Origin: Nageia nagi
Taxonomy: Eukaryota; Pinophyta
Direction: 5' to 3'
Length of the DNA stretch: 64,000 nucleotides
Assembly: GCA_050084985.1 (NCBI GenBank)
Contig: JBITNC010000001.1
Coordinates: 157,046,001-157,110,000, forward strand
The notes under the pieces were generated by a model. It worked only from the letters and a program-made list of their open reading frames with translations. It was not told where the DNA came from and did no database searches. Below are positions 23,041 through 34,112 of this stretch, piece by piece. Positions within the stretch are counted from its first letter, which is position 1. Every line of letters starts with the position of its first letter. A program made the position numbers and the translations under genes.

Positions 23041-23231
23041 TTAAATGTTAAAATTAAATAAGAAAGGGTACTAAAGCCACCTCACCTCTCGTTGATTAAA
23101 AGAACAACCTCCATAGTGAGTGCCAACATTGCCAAGGGTCCTCCTCTTACACGGCTCCCTTTCTCTTTGATGCAATCACCACCTATGACCATCGTTCAGA
23201 GTGTGTGGCCAGTATATCCTCTTACTTTTAA

Positions 23232-23237
<6 letters not shown>

Positions 23238-23286
<49 letters not shown>
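23238..23286. repeat. (TA)n microsatellite
   Basis: Uninterrupted TA dinucleotides, preceded by a short CACACA run. It makes the artefactual open frame 23092-23292. Confidence 0.97.
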
Positions 23287-23289
<3 letters not shown>

Positions 23290-23903
23290 TGAACATCTCA
23301 TTTTTATTTTAATATTTTTAAATACAATGAAATATAAAATACATTTCTAAGTATTTTCTTAAAACACAAGCCAAGTTTTTAGAGATTAAATTCTTGATAC
23401 ATAGAACATTATTATTTAAATTATTGTAGACACAATATGGGTTTTATTTTCTCTTTCTTTTGAATTTATACCCATAAGTTTTTATATACAAACAAGGTAG
23501 GTCTACTGATTTGATTTGAAGCTAGAAATAGGGTGTATAATTCCAGAGAAAATAGAGACTTTAAACATTCAATTTTTATTTCACCCAAACAAAAAATGAA
23601 TATTACTTTATTCAATCAAAGGAAATTTTTTTTTCTATCAATTGTAGAGGAAAGCACCTATTTTATTACATAACTTCTCTCTGGAAAAACTCTCTTTCTC
23701 TAAAACCTTATTTTCTTACAAAATTGCTCTCTTGCAAAACTCTCTTCTCTGAAAGCTTGTTTCAATCTAGCATTGAAAAAAAAGACCCTCGATCTTTGCA
23801 GCAACAACAACAACATAAATATAAAATAATTTGAAGAATATAATTTTTACAAATTGGTATGGGAAGTTCCCCAAATATAACTATATTTTCTAATCTAATA
23901 GTT

Positions 23904-24146
23904 TTTGTTGAAGTTTTGTCACCTAATACAGGACACTATGAACTCTTAAGATTAGAGTCGTGATTGGGCATCCATGTCATCAAAATCCACTCAAGGAATG
24001 ATCCCTACCTCATTTGAACCTACCATAAACTTGATATAATTTTAGGCATGTTTCAAATTTTAGGGGTAGAGAGTTTTGAACCTAGGCCTTTCGTATCCGA
24101 GAGCTTTGAGCTACCCACCTCTCCAACTACCCTATCTACCAAATCA
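23904..24146 (-). mobile_element. SINE copy A, tRNA-derived, 17-bp target duplication
   Basis: 243 bp on the minus strand, flanked by the perfect 17-bp repeat TTTCTAATCTAATAGTT (23887-23903 and 24147-24163). Near the 5' end lie a TAGTTGGAGAGGTGGG A-box-like segment and GGTTCAAAACTC, a good RNA polymerase III B box (family GGTTCGANNCC). The body (CATGCCTAAAAT, ATGAGGTAGGGATCAT, GATTTTGATGACATGGATGC) aligns with copy B at 36493. The tail ends in AACAAAA. It would be copied by a LINE reverse transcriptase in trans. Confidence 0.85.
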
Positions 24147-24894
24147 TTTCTAATCTAATAGTTAGTAACATAATATTTTAAAAATAAACATATTTTTAAA
24201 ATATTATTAATTTACTATTAAGGTTGTAAATACATATTTTTTTTAATATTAAACTATTTTACATAACCACCCTTTCAAAACTTTCACATTATCAATAATA
24301 ATATAATAAATTATACTATCATGATAACTTATATTATATTGATTGATTCAATATAATAATATGTAACTTGATTATTTTACCATAATATCACATTATAAAT
24401 TTTCTTATTATTTATTAGTGCTACACATTAATAAATGATATTTATGCAAGTATGTAATTATATCTTTAAATATTATATACTTTATCTTAACATAAGTAAA
24501 TTATATTAGACAATACTTAAGAATAATAATTTTTTAATTGAATTCTTTCAAAAATACCTCATATAGTTAAATAATAATCTCTTAATATGATATGATATTA
24601 TTTATTCATGTACACATTAATAAATAATCATAGCATTATAGCATAAAGTTATGCTTATGATACTAATTCAATTTTCATATCTAACTTATTAAATATTCAA
24701 TAAAAGTTATGAATGATGTTATTCTCATTGATAACATATTTCTAAAATGCTTTGTAGGTATCATTAGTCAAAAATATGTCAAGAAAAAATCAAACAAATA
24801 TTAATCCCCAAACTAAACATGCCAAAGATGCAAAAATTGAATCAATCTTTAGCAAAATAAGCATTTAGGAAGAGGGGTAAAAATTTGGGTCATG

Positions 24895-26518
24895 ACAACA
24901 CTTTTACTTACATACCAAGGATAAAAAGCATGTATCATTAGGAAGTGAACTTAGCACTAATAAGCATAATGGTGAATACACCTAAACCTAAAATAGTTCA
25001 TGTATCCATCAAGCTATCACATTGGAAGTCATCCATGTAGGATAAATATGATGCTTTGATGAAAAATGGAATATGGAAGTTGGTAGATATTCCACTAAGG
25101 AAGAAGATTATTGAATGAAATTAGGTGTCCAAAATAAAGTACAAATTTCATGGGACACTCAATAAGTATAATTCTTGATTAGTTTCCAAATGATATGTTA
25201 AAGAGGAAGGTATCGACTATGAGGAGACATGTTCTCCCATAGATAAGATGAAGATAATCATAATTGCTTTTGCAATGGAAGCATAATTTGGTTGGAAAGT
25301 ATATCATATGGATGTGAAGAGTGCCTTATTAAATGGAGACTTAGAGGAATAAGTATACATGCAATAACCTAAAGGTTTTTTTATTAATCCAAAAAAAGAA
25401 AAAGTGTGTAAATTGATCAAGTCTTTGTATAGCATGAAACAAGCTCTTAGAACCTGGTATATAAAAATTGATTACCATCTACTACATGGATTTAATAGGT
25501 GTTTGTATGATCCTAACCTCTACCTTATATAATAGGGGGAAGATTTTCATAGTTGTAGTATATGTTGATAATCGGGTTATCATAGGAAGCACTAATAAAT
25601 TTATCACATCTTGTAAAGATGACGTCAAAAGATCATTCAACATGATCAAACTTGGTTTAGTTCATTATTACCTTGGATTGGAGGTCTAACAGATGTAAGA
25701 TTAGATATTTGTTTCACATATGAAGTACACAAAGACCTTGTTGGAAAAATTTTGGATGATAAATTACCAACTGATGTTCATTCCAATTGAACTTGGTTTA
25801 CATTTATCATTCCATGATTATTCTCCACAAATAAATGCAACTCTCTACCATCAACTACTTGGAGGATTAATTTACCTAGCATACACCAAGTTGGATATTT
25901 TCTATGTTGTTAGCTATCTTTCATGATTCATGCAAGAACCAAAGAAGGCCCATTGGATTGTGGTAAAGCATATTTTGAGATACATCTGTGGCACTAATAG
26001 TTATATATTAGAGTACAAGAAGAATAATAATCAACTTGAATAGATACATGAAAGTAAATTATGGAGGATCCTTAGATTATATGAGATCAACGATAGGATA
26101 TGTATTCTTCCATGGACCTAAGTTGATTTTATGGGGTAGAAAGAAGCAGAGCATCACATTCAAGTCTACCAAATTCATAATATCATGCTATAGTTGATGC
26201 TATTTGTGAAGCAATATGGTTAAATTGCATTTTGATAGATATTAGAATTCCATAGAAATTACCTACAATTTTTCATTGTGATAATCAAAATGTATTGAAT
26301 ATGGTTCTTAATCTTATTTTCCATTAGCATACCAAACACATTGAGATAGGGGTGTATTTCATTCACAACCATATTTCATTGTACAATATTCAGCTCTGTT
26401 ACATTTCCACAAAAGTGTAAATTGCAAATATCTTCATCAAATCTCTTATCAGTAGAAAGTTTGAATACTTTAAGAGCTTCCTCTCATGTCCTTTGAAGAC
26501 CTAATGTATTATGGAGGG
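24895..26518 (+). pseudogene. Ty1/copia reverse transcriptase and RNase H (plus-strand copia)
   Basis: Readable pieces: YDALMKNGIWKLVDIP, SKIKYKFHGTLNKYNS, GIDYEETCSP, KVYHMDVKSALLNGDLEE, VCKLIKSLYSMKQALRTWY, FIVVVYVDNRVIIGSTNK, NMIKLGLVHYYLGLEV, HQLLGGLIYLAYTKLDI and, for RNase H, AHWIVVKHILRYICGTNSY with a final KFEYFKSFL segment. The catalytic YVDD reads YVDN at about 25559, and stops and frameshifts are frequent. A purine tract ATGGAGGG lies just before 26519, where a 3' LTR may start (TGCAATAAAA). Confidence 0.88.
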
Positions 26519-27786
26519 TGCAATAAAATAATAAATTAGTAAGATAAATACATTAGGTATCTATAGTCAAATATTAATAATAAATATATTAGTCATGTTA
26601 CTAGTGTATAATAATAAATAATTAGGGTTTCATAATTGGTTAATCCATTATTGTATGGAAAACCATTCATGAGGTGTATTTAACCTTATTTATCATTAAT
26701 GCAAATTATTATGGGTGTTTTCCAATAAATTCAAGGTAGGGATACCATATTACATTTTCTTCAATCAAATCAACAAATAGTATACACCATTGTTCCAATG
26801 TATGTTGATATTTTTGAAGGACGTGTTATCTTTTTATACCAATTTGGTTATTGAGAATTAAGAATATTATTGGGAAATATAGGAGGGTGTGAGATGATTA
26901 TATGTTCATATGCCCATGCTTGAAGAAGAAATGAATGTGATATTAATTGTATTTTCTTTCCAACAAAGATAAATGAATGGAGATCATGATATAGTTGCAC
27001 CAATATTAAGATGCCAAAGAAAATTTGGTTATATATTGACACATTGTTTTCACTATTGAGATCATACCAATGGGAAAGAATTCATGATTTTTTTTACTAT
27101 AAAAGATGTCTTTTATCACTATACATGATGCAATCAATATATGAAGTAAGAAATAATTGAAGATACCTCCTAGATTCCACCTCTTAATATATAAATTGAT
27201 ACAAGGGACACCCTTATTCTATTGGTGATAGTCAGTTGTATGAATTAGCTATCTACATAACTACTCATTTTCCTCTAAGTTATATGAATATATAATAATG
27301 AGTTCTCCTTTGATTGGAACTCTCAAAATTCGATGGATATCTTTAAGTATTATGATCATTTCACCTAGGGGTAAGTGACATGTGTTTGTAAAATCACTCC
27401 ATATTTACATCAAGGCAATAAGAAGATATGTATCACAAGAAATGAATGAAGTATGATACAAATTTCCCATTGATATTTCCTCTAGTACAACTTTTTCAAC
27501 ATTTAAGATATTCAACATGTATATTATGTCCCAAGTTGAACTCCTAGATTCATATCTCATCACATATGCTCATTCCTATAGCCAAAGATAAGCAAATAGA
27601 TTAGCAAGGTATATTTTGAAACTTAAATTATAATTTATTCATGTTATTTTATATATTTTTATCAAAAATAACCCTACTCATACCAAAAGATGATTAATAA
27701 GTGATCTATGGCATGTGTAAATCCATTGAAATACAAATATAAGTTCAATCTAATTGTTGTTTTTTGTATGATGATGCATGGTACTC
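26519..27786. repeat. Non-coding; possible copia LTR, then repeat X copy A (left part)
   Basis: The first few hundred bases may be the 3' LTR of the copia element; I could not find its partner. From about 26870 the sequence aligns with 55590-56450 (repeat X copy B), for example around GATCATACCAATRGGAA and TACCTCCTAGATTC. No coding signal. Confidence 0.55.
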
Positions 27787-27791
27787 AAACA

Positions 27792-28227
27792 TATTAGAAT
27801 TTGTAATGTAATATTGTGTAATATTTCTCCTTAATGTAAATTCACTTAATACTTAAAGTATCATTAAATACCTTAAAATATTTAGGAAATAAAAATAGTT
27901 AAAGGATTAAAAATAGAAAAGGGATTAATTATAGGATGTGTTTCTTATTATAAAAAGAGAAGAACCCTCCCCTTCTCTAGTTACACAATTGTAATACAAG
28001 CTTTGTTATAGGTTTAGAGTGTGAGAGAGAGAAGAGATTTTGTAAGAGAGGTCCTTGAGAATAAGAAGATCTTCATTAGTGGATGTACTCCTAAGGAGGG
28101 AGGAACCACTTTATATATGTTATTTGTGTGATTAGCTTTAGTTATTGTGCTATTGTGTTGATGTTGAAAGTGCCTTCTTGAGGTCTTAGGAGATTAGAAG
28201 TTAATTTAGAAAGGATTAATTTATTCA
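27792..28227 (+). repeat. 5' LTR of Y element
   Basis: 436 bp, TATTAGAATTTG... to TTATTCA; the first TG has decayed to TA. A TATA box (TATAAAAAG) lies at 27949-27957. It carries the conserved block GTGGATGTACTCC and the stem-loop at 28078-28110. Confidence 0.9.
28078..28110 (+). promoter_or_regulatory. Conserved stem-loop in Y LTR
   Basis: Outer stem AGTGG/CCACT and inner stem CTCC/GGAG with loop TAA. The same fold occurs in the LTRs at 14120-14150 (minus), 35405-35437, 54369-54401 (minus) and 58173-58205. The last has CTCT/AGAG, a compensated pair change. It lies after the TATA box, so it is probably in the RNA. Confidence 0.6.
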
Positions 28228-28229
28228 AG

Positions 28230-28241
28230 TGGTATAAGAGC
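28230..28241 (+). promoter_or_regulatory. Primer-binding site of Y element
   Basis: TGGTATAAGAGC, two bases after the LTR; one mismatch to TGGTATCAGAGC (initiator Met). Confidence 0.85.
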
Positions 28242-28875
28242 ATGATTGGATGAGCATGATTGGAGGCTTCTCTTCAACATTCTTGAAGGTCATTCTTCTT
28301 CTTTCTCAATCTACTTTGTTGAGGTAAAAGGGCTTGAAGGTATAATTTCCCTCCTTCTTTGTCCATTATCAAATTTTGCTTTATTACTAACCCTTGTGGT
28401 TCTTTGATTATAAAGTTTTAAGTTTAGCAAAGTTTGATTAAAGTAGATAATACATCGTTGTTATACTAACATGTTAGTTTAATCTAATGTTATTGATATG
28501 CATTATTTTAGTTTGTTGAGTTGTAATTTTTTAAGTAAAATTACCTAATGTGTAGCCATAATAGGCAAGTTTTGAGTAAATTTGCTTAAATTTAGCAATA
28601 ATAGGTTATTATAGCTTAAATTTGCAAGTTTTTACTTAGTGAAGAATTATGTAAGATTTTTACTGTAATGTTATTAGTGCAATTTTTTTACAATGCTTGT
28701 AAAAAAAATTAATTGCATGCATGCAAAATCTAATTGTTTATAATATAGTTATATATATATATTAAAAAAATAGATTTTTATAATTAAATTCTTAATTTAT
28801 AAAAATTTGGTTTTATATTTTTTTAAAATATGTTTATTTTTTATTTTTAAGTTAAAAAAAAACTAATCGTAACCT

Positions 28876-29117
28876 ATGGGCTACAGTTGGCCCTCTCTAG
28901 GTGGTGTGCCTAGCAAGGTGCGATCGACCCCCTCTAGGGTAACATGCCCAATAGGGTGCATTCAACCCCTTTGGGGTGATGTACCTTATGGACTACAATC
29001 GACCCTCTTTAGGGTGGCATGCCCAACAAGGTGCGGTAAGCCCTTTTGGGGTGGCATGCCTTGTGGGATGCGACTAGCCCCCCTCTAGGGTGGTGCACCC
29101 AATAGGGTGTGATTAAC
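28876..29117 (+). repeat. GC-rich minisatellite island in Y leader
   Basis: About six units of roughly 38 bp around GGTGCGATCGACCCCCTCTA and GGGTGGCATGCCCAA, set in very AT-rich DNA on both sides. Neighbouring units alternate slightly, suggesting a two-unit higher-order repeat. The open frame 28876-29088 is a by-product. The truncated Y copy has a different GC-rich tandem at the same place (59037-59204). Confidence 0.85.
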
Positions 29118-30888
29118 CCCCCAATTTTTTTTCCATTTTTTTTAAATATAAAAAATTATTATTAATATTAAAAAAAACATTAGTTTATTTATTTATTTTA
29201 TATATATATCTATATATATATATATATTTAAATAGTTTTTTTAAAATATATAATAATAATTAAAAAAAACCCTTTTTTTAAAACCTTTTATTTTTAAATC
29301 CTATTTTAATAAATTAAAAAGGAGGGTTTTTTTTTAAATTAAAAAAGGGGAGATATTTTTTAAAAATAATAGGGTTCCTTTTTTAAAAGGAGGGTGATTT
29401 TTTTTAGAAAGGTGTAGACTTTCTATTTTTTAAGTTTAGGCTAATTTTTATGGGTAATTTTATTTAGCCTAATATGTCTTTATTTGCTAATTTTACCTTA
29501 AGTGCAAGTTATTTTTAAGGAATTTATTTTAGCATGCTTTTAAGATAAAAAATGAGAAATTAATTAATCATGCATAGATTAAGGTTAATTAATTATGCAT
29601 GGGTTAATGTTAATTTTACGCATAGATTAAGGTTAATTAATTATGGATAGGTTAATTAAGTATGCATGAATGGATTAATGCTATGTATGCATAGATTAAT
29701 GTTGTTTTGTCTTATTGTATGTTTATTGCACACATGTGGTTGGATAATTTTCTTGCATTATTTTTTTCCAATGCATAGTGCTAAATGGATAAAAATGTTA
29801 ATGCATGGTTTATTCTTTTAACTTTATACATGTGATTGGATAAAAATTCTCTTAAATACTTGCTTATGAATGCTATGTTAATTTGCAAATAAGGAAATAT
29901 TTTAAGTCCATTTTTTTTAAGTAACAAGAGGAAGAATTCCTCATTTTTGATAATGAGCCTTTGTAAAGAGTTCCATTAGGGGTTGTGACAAAACCCATTA
30001 GACTCTTAGGTTTATTTGTTGTTACTTAAAATTAATGAAGTTTTGTAAAGAGATCCATTAGGGGTTGTAACAAAACCCATTAGACTCTTTGGTTCATACT
30101 TATGGATGATATGGGATGTAGTTTCATTTCTTAAAGCACTTTATTTGTTTTGCACTTTTACTTTATATGCAAAGTACGTAAACATTGAAAATTGCTTCCC
30201 TTGAAAATGAACACATCATATTTTTTTTGCAATATGACTTGTTTGCAAAGCCATGAGGTGAGGATAAGGTATACTAGAGCCTTTTAATATAATGATCCAA
30301 GTGGTGAAAAGTTCATACTTCTTAATTACCCCTAATTCCTTTGTTGGTCTAGACTTAACTCCATATAGGTGGATAGGCATGTGTGTAGTGATACCACATG
30401 TACGTCCATCCATTCAGGGATTATCTTGATAACCTAGGAGAAAAATTGAAAAATTAATCAAGATAATTAATTTGGTTGATCCAACATATGTCACAACCTT
30501 GAAAAAATAGCTCATACTTCTCCTTATGAGAGTATATCATTGCCCAAAGGGAACTGGTTGAGGGTTGGTATGACTTGGGCTCTTTGCAGGCATCTAAGTG
30601 AAGGCCTAATTTATAAGAAAACAATGTCAACTATACTCTCCCCTAAGTGATATTTAGCGATGATAAAATATTGGATATATGGATATCTGAATATGCACGT
30701 GTTTATTATCTTTGTTCATGTAAAGATTTAGTTTGCAATAATGATGCATATGTTTTAATGATCATTTTTTTTATGGATTGTGATGAAAATGTGCACATTA
30801 GTTTCTATAATTATGAATTTTTTCTTATATCCTTGGTTGAATGAAAACTCTTGCTAAATAATAATAGTGCACTTGATGATATCCATAT
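29118..30888. other. Y leader, non-coding
   Basis: AT-rich. Positions 29400-29730 align with 59450-59720 in the other Y copy, including repeated GCATAGATTAATG motifs. A direct repeat of about 50 bp around CCATTAGGGGTTGT and AAAACCCATTAGACTCT occurs at 29953-30004 and 30044-30095. No gag seen. Confidence 0.55.
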
Positions 30889-31325
30889 TTGTAAATTTTT
30901 GATGGAGTAGGTAAAAGGTTCACCCTTCTCCATGATGGTAAATTTTTGGAATAGTTAAAAGGTTCACCCTTCTCCATGATTGTAAATTTTTGATGGAGTA
31001 TTAAAAGGTTCACCCTTCTCCATGGTGGTAAATTTTTGATGTAGTAGTTAAAAGGTTCACTCTTCTCAATGATTGTAAATTTTTGATGAAGTAGTTAAAA
31101 GGTTATACCTTCTCTGTAGTTGCAAATTTTTTGATAGAGTAGTTAAAAGGTTCGCCCTTCTCTATGGTTGCAAATTTTAATGGAGTTGTTAAAAGGTTCT
31201 CCCTTATCCATATCTGCAAATGTTTTGATGAAGTAGTTAAAAGGTTCTCCTTTCTCCATGGTTGTAAATTTTGATGGAGTAGTTAAAAGGATCACCCTTT
31301 TCTATAATTGAAAAGGTTCACCTTA
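30889..31325 (+). repeat. 48-bp tandem array in Y leader
   Basis: About nine imperfect head-to-tail units around GTTAAAAGGTTCACCCTTCT followed by CCATGATTGTAAATTTTTGA. Divergence between units is moderate. No spacers, so not a CRISPR. Confidence 0.9.
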
Positions 31326-31656
31326 TGCCATTTTACTTCCCTAAGTAGGAAGTTTATCCATTATGGATAAATGCTAATTTACTTCTATTACTCACAAGTG
31401 TATTTATGCATTAATGGAAGTTGAATCCTTGTTAATGGATTAATGATACCTTCATCCATTAGTTGCATCTTGACTAGTAGCATGGTTAAGTTGGCATTAT
31501 TTATGATTTGTACATCTCTATAGAGAAGCTTACTTATGGTTGTCAATAGTTAAGATGTCATGGTCAAGTAAATCTTATCTTATGACATAGTAAATAAAGC
31601 ATTTGATTGAAGGCTTTTATATAGCTTTTAATTTTGTGATCAAAATGTCTTAATAA

Positions 31657-32433
31657 TTGTCTTATATATTTGAAACTTCCCTCATGAATGGTGCATTAGT
31701 TGTTAGAAATACTGTAATGACTATGAGTTTGGAAGTTAGTAAAGGTAATTCATTTGACCTTTCTAAAAATACACGTAACCATATTTTAGATAAACAATCT
31801 CTTATGATAGTGTATATATATAAGAAAGATAAGGAAATAACTACAACTAAACTTTTTTAGCTTGTGCATTTATATTTGATGGGTCTGTATCTGACTAAGT
31901 CATTTAGGGGAGCATCTTATATCTTGACCTTTATTAATAAATTTAGTAGGATGACATTTGGTTATATTATAGAGCACTAAGATCAAATTTTTATAGGTTT
32001 AAAGACTTCAAAGCCTTGGTAGAAAATTAGTCTGAAAAGATGATTGATATACGATAATGGAGGTGAGTATAATAGCAAAGTATTCAATGATTTTTGTGCC
32101 AAGTATGGAATCAAGAGGTAGTTTACTATCTCTTACACTCCTCAACAAAATGGTGTTGCTGAAAAGAAGAATAGAACCATTCAAAATATGGCAAGATTTA
32201 TGTTAGGAGATCTTCTTAGCTTCTTATGGGGTGAAGCTATAAATACTATAATATACATCTTAAATATATGTCCTACAAAATTAGTTGAAGGTAAAACTTT
32301 GTATGAGGCATGGATAAGAAAGAAACCTAATATCTCTCACTTTAGGGTCTTTGGTTGTGATGCTTATGCTTTTGTTATTCCTAAGAAAAGCAAGAAGATG
32401 GATAAGAGATCAAAAAAGTGTATCTTCTTATGA
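31657..32433 (+). pseudogene. Ty1/copia integrase of Y element
   Basis: The core begins near 31862 (LVHLYLMG, where the first catalytic Asp reads Tyr), then FRGASYILTFINKFSRMTFG, a second-Asp block with NGGEYNSK (about 32055) and TPQQNGVAEKKNRTIQNMA (about 32140-32190) with the catalytic Glu kept. The open frame 32188-32433 continues FLWGEAINTIIYILNICPTK, FRVFGCDAYAFVIPKKSKKM to KKCIFL, where it stops abruptly. The usual last stretch of about 50-60 residues is missing. Upstream, only a weak trace of the pre-integrase region is seen (31657-31860). Confidence 0.88.
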
Positions 32434-34112
32434 AAACATTAATGAGGGTGATGATTCTTCTGTTGCTCCTAACTGGTTGGATGTTAGTGTGGATTTATCA
32501 CCTAAGAAACAAAACTCTCCAACATAAAGGATAACAAGGAGTATGACCATTAATAAATCTTTATTTGCCAAAATTGATTGTAATAATGAGCCCTCATCCT
32601 ACAAAGAAGCTTCAAAGCATAAGTGCAAGATAAATGTAATGAATGTGGAGTATGAGACTCTAATGAAGAATCAAACTTAGGATTTGGTTCCTTATCCTAA
32701 TGAACATAATGTGATTGAAAATAAATAGATTTATAATGTCAAATTTAACTCAATTGGAGAGATTGAAAAATTCAAAGCAAGGTTAGTAGCCAAGGGTTTT
32801 GCTCAAAAATATGGAGTTGATTATGAGGAAACCTTTGCTCTAGTGGAAAAGATGCCTACTATCAGAGGAATTCTTACTGTTTTAGTAGCTCAAGGATGAA
32901 AAGTTTTTCAACTTGATGTCAATGGTGACTTAGATGTGAAAATCTACATGAATCACTAGAAGGGATTGTTGTTTAAGGTAAAGAATATTTTGTGTGCAAG
33001 TTAAAGAAGACTTTGTATGGGTTTAAGCAAGCACCAAGGGCCTGGTACAAAAAGATTTTAGAATAATTTGAGGATATTAGGTTTTCTAAATGCTTCTCTT
33101 ATTCAGATATTTATGTGCTCAACTAAGGATAATACTTAATCTTTATTCTTCTCTATGTGGATGATTTGTTAATTATAAAGAATAATATGGTCCTCATATA
33201 AGATTGCATATCCAAACTTAAGGCAACTTTTGAAATGATTGATCTTGATCTTTTGCACAACTACCTTGGTATGCAAATGTACCAATACAAATATTATATT
33301 TACCTCAATCAATCAAAGTATATCTTAGATATCTTGCAAAATTTTGGAATGGAGGAGTGCAACCATGTTGTAATTCTAGTCTCTCCTAGAATCACTTTGT
33401 CTCTTAGTTCTAACTCTTAGTTGGTAGATGCTATAGCTTACATATAACTAATTAGTAATCTTATTTATTTAACTATCTCCAAGAAAAATATTGCCTTTAC
33501 CATAAATTTTATGGCTCCCTTTGTGCAAAAGCCATATGTTGAGCACTTCAATGTTGTTAAGCAAATTTTGAGGTATGTTGTGAGCACTAAGGATCTTCCT
33601 TTAAGTATGATAAGTTGCCCTTGTTTGTTCTCTCAAGATTCTCAGATTATAACTATGGGAGAGATAGAGATGATAGAAAATCAACCTCTAATTATGTGTT
33701 TAGCATTGGTTCAGGTGCTATCTCTTAGGATTCTAAGAAGTAGCCTACTACTACTCTCTCTACCACTAAGGCTGAATATTGTGCAATGTCAGTTGCAGTC
33801 CAAGAAGCCATTTGGTTGAGGCATCTTTTGAAAGAAATAGGGTATGAACAAGTTCATATATCTCAAATTTCTTCATGTAATCAATAAAATATTACTTTGG
33901 CAAAGAATCCTATTTTCCATCAGAGAATAAGACATGTAGAAATCCAAGACCACTTCATTAGAGAGAAGGATCAAGATGGTCTTCTAAACTTGCAATATTT
34001 TTCATCAGTTCTAAAATCTACTGATTTGTTCACCAAGCCCCTTCCTAAACCTCATTTCTATAAGCTTAGGGAGCCTATTAGGTTGGTGAATTTGCCCTTA
34101 AAAAGGGAGTAA
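32434..34112 (+). pseudogene. Ty1/copia reverse transcriptase and RNase H of Y element
   Basis: Linker NINEGDDSSVAPNWLD, then NVEYETLMKNQ, FKARLVAKGFAQKYGVDYEE, PTIRGILTVLVAQG, FQLDVNGDLDVKIYM, SIRRLCMG-type segment, catalytic LYVDDLLIIK at about 33150 (both Asp kept), LLHNYLGMQMYQYKYYIYLN, then RNase H pieces VEHFNVVKQILRYVVSTKDL, RKSTSNYVFSIGSGAISWDS, TTKAEYCAMSVAVQEAIWL, RHVEIQDHFIREK and DLFTKPLPKPHFYKLREPI, ending at the stop at 34112. About a dozen stops and shifts break the frame. Confidence 0.92.

Larger units (their letters stand above)
20111..24900. mobile_element. AT-rich non-coding block inserted in copia, unclassified
   Basis: About 4.8 kb between the copia linker and its continuation. 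No coding domain, very AT-rich. The right end, read on the minus strand, is TGTTGTCATGACCCAAATTT, like an LTR start. CTTTT occurs at both junctions (20109-20113 and 24901-24905) as a possible target duplication, but the left end then starts TAACA, not TG. It could be a solo LTR, a large non-autonomous element or several old insertions. It holds two SINE-like copies and one TA microsatellite; I see nothing else definable. Confidence 0.45.

Noticed and set aside
23092-23292. 66-codon frame ending in alternating I-Y residues
   Set aside because: The end is a (TA)n microsatellite and the rest matches nothing.
28876-29088. 70-codon frame in a GC-rich patch
   Set aside because: Made by a 38-bp tandem repeat in a retroelement leader.
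30889-31325. Regular repeats that could suggest a CRISPR array
   Set aside because: Units abut with no unique spacers, and the sequence is a plant retroelement.
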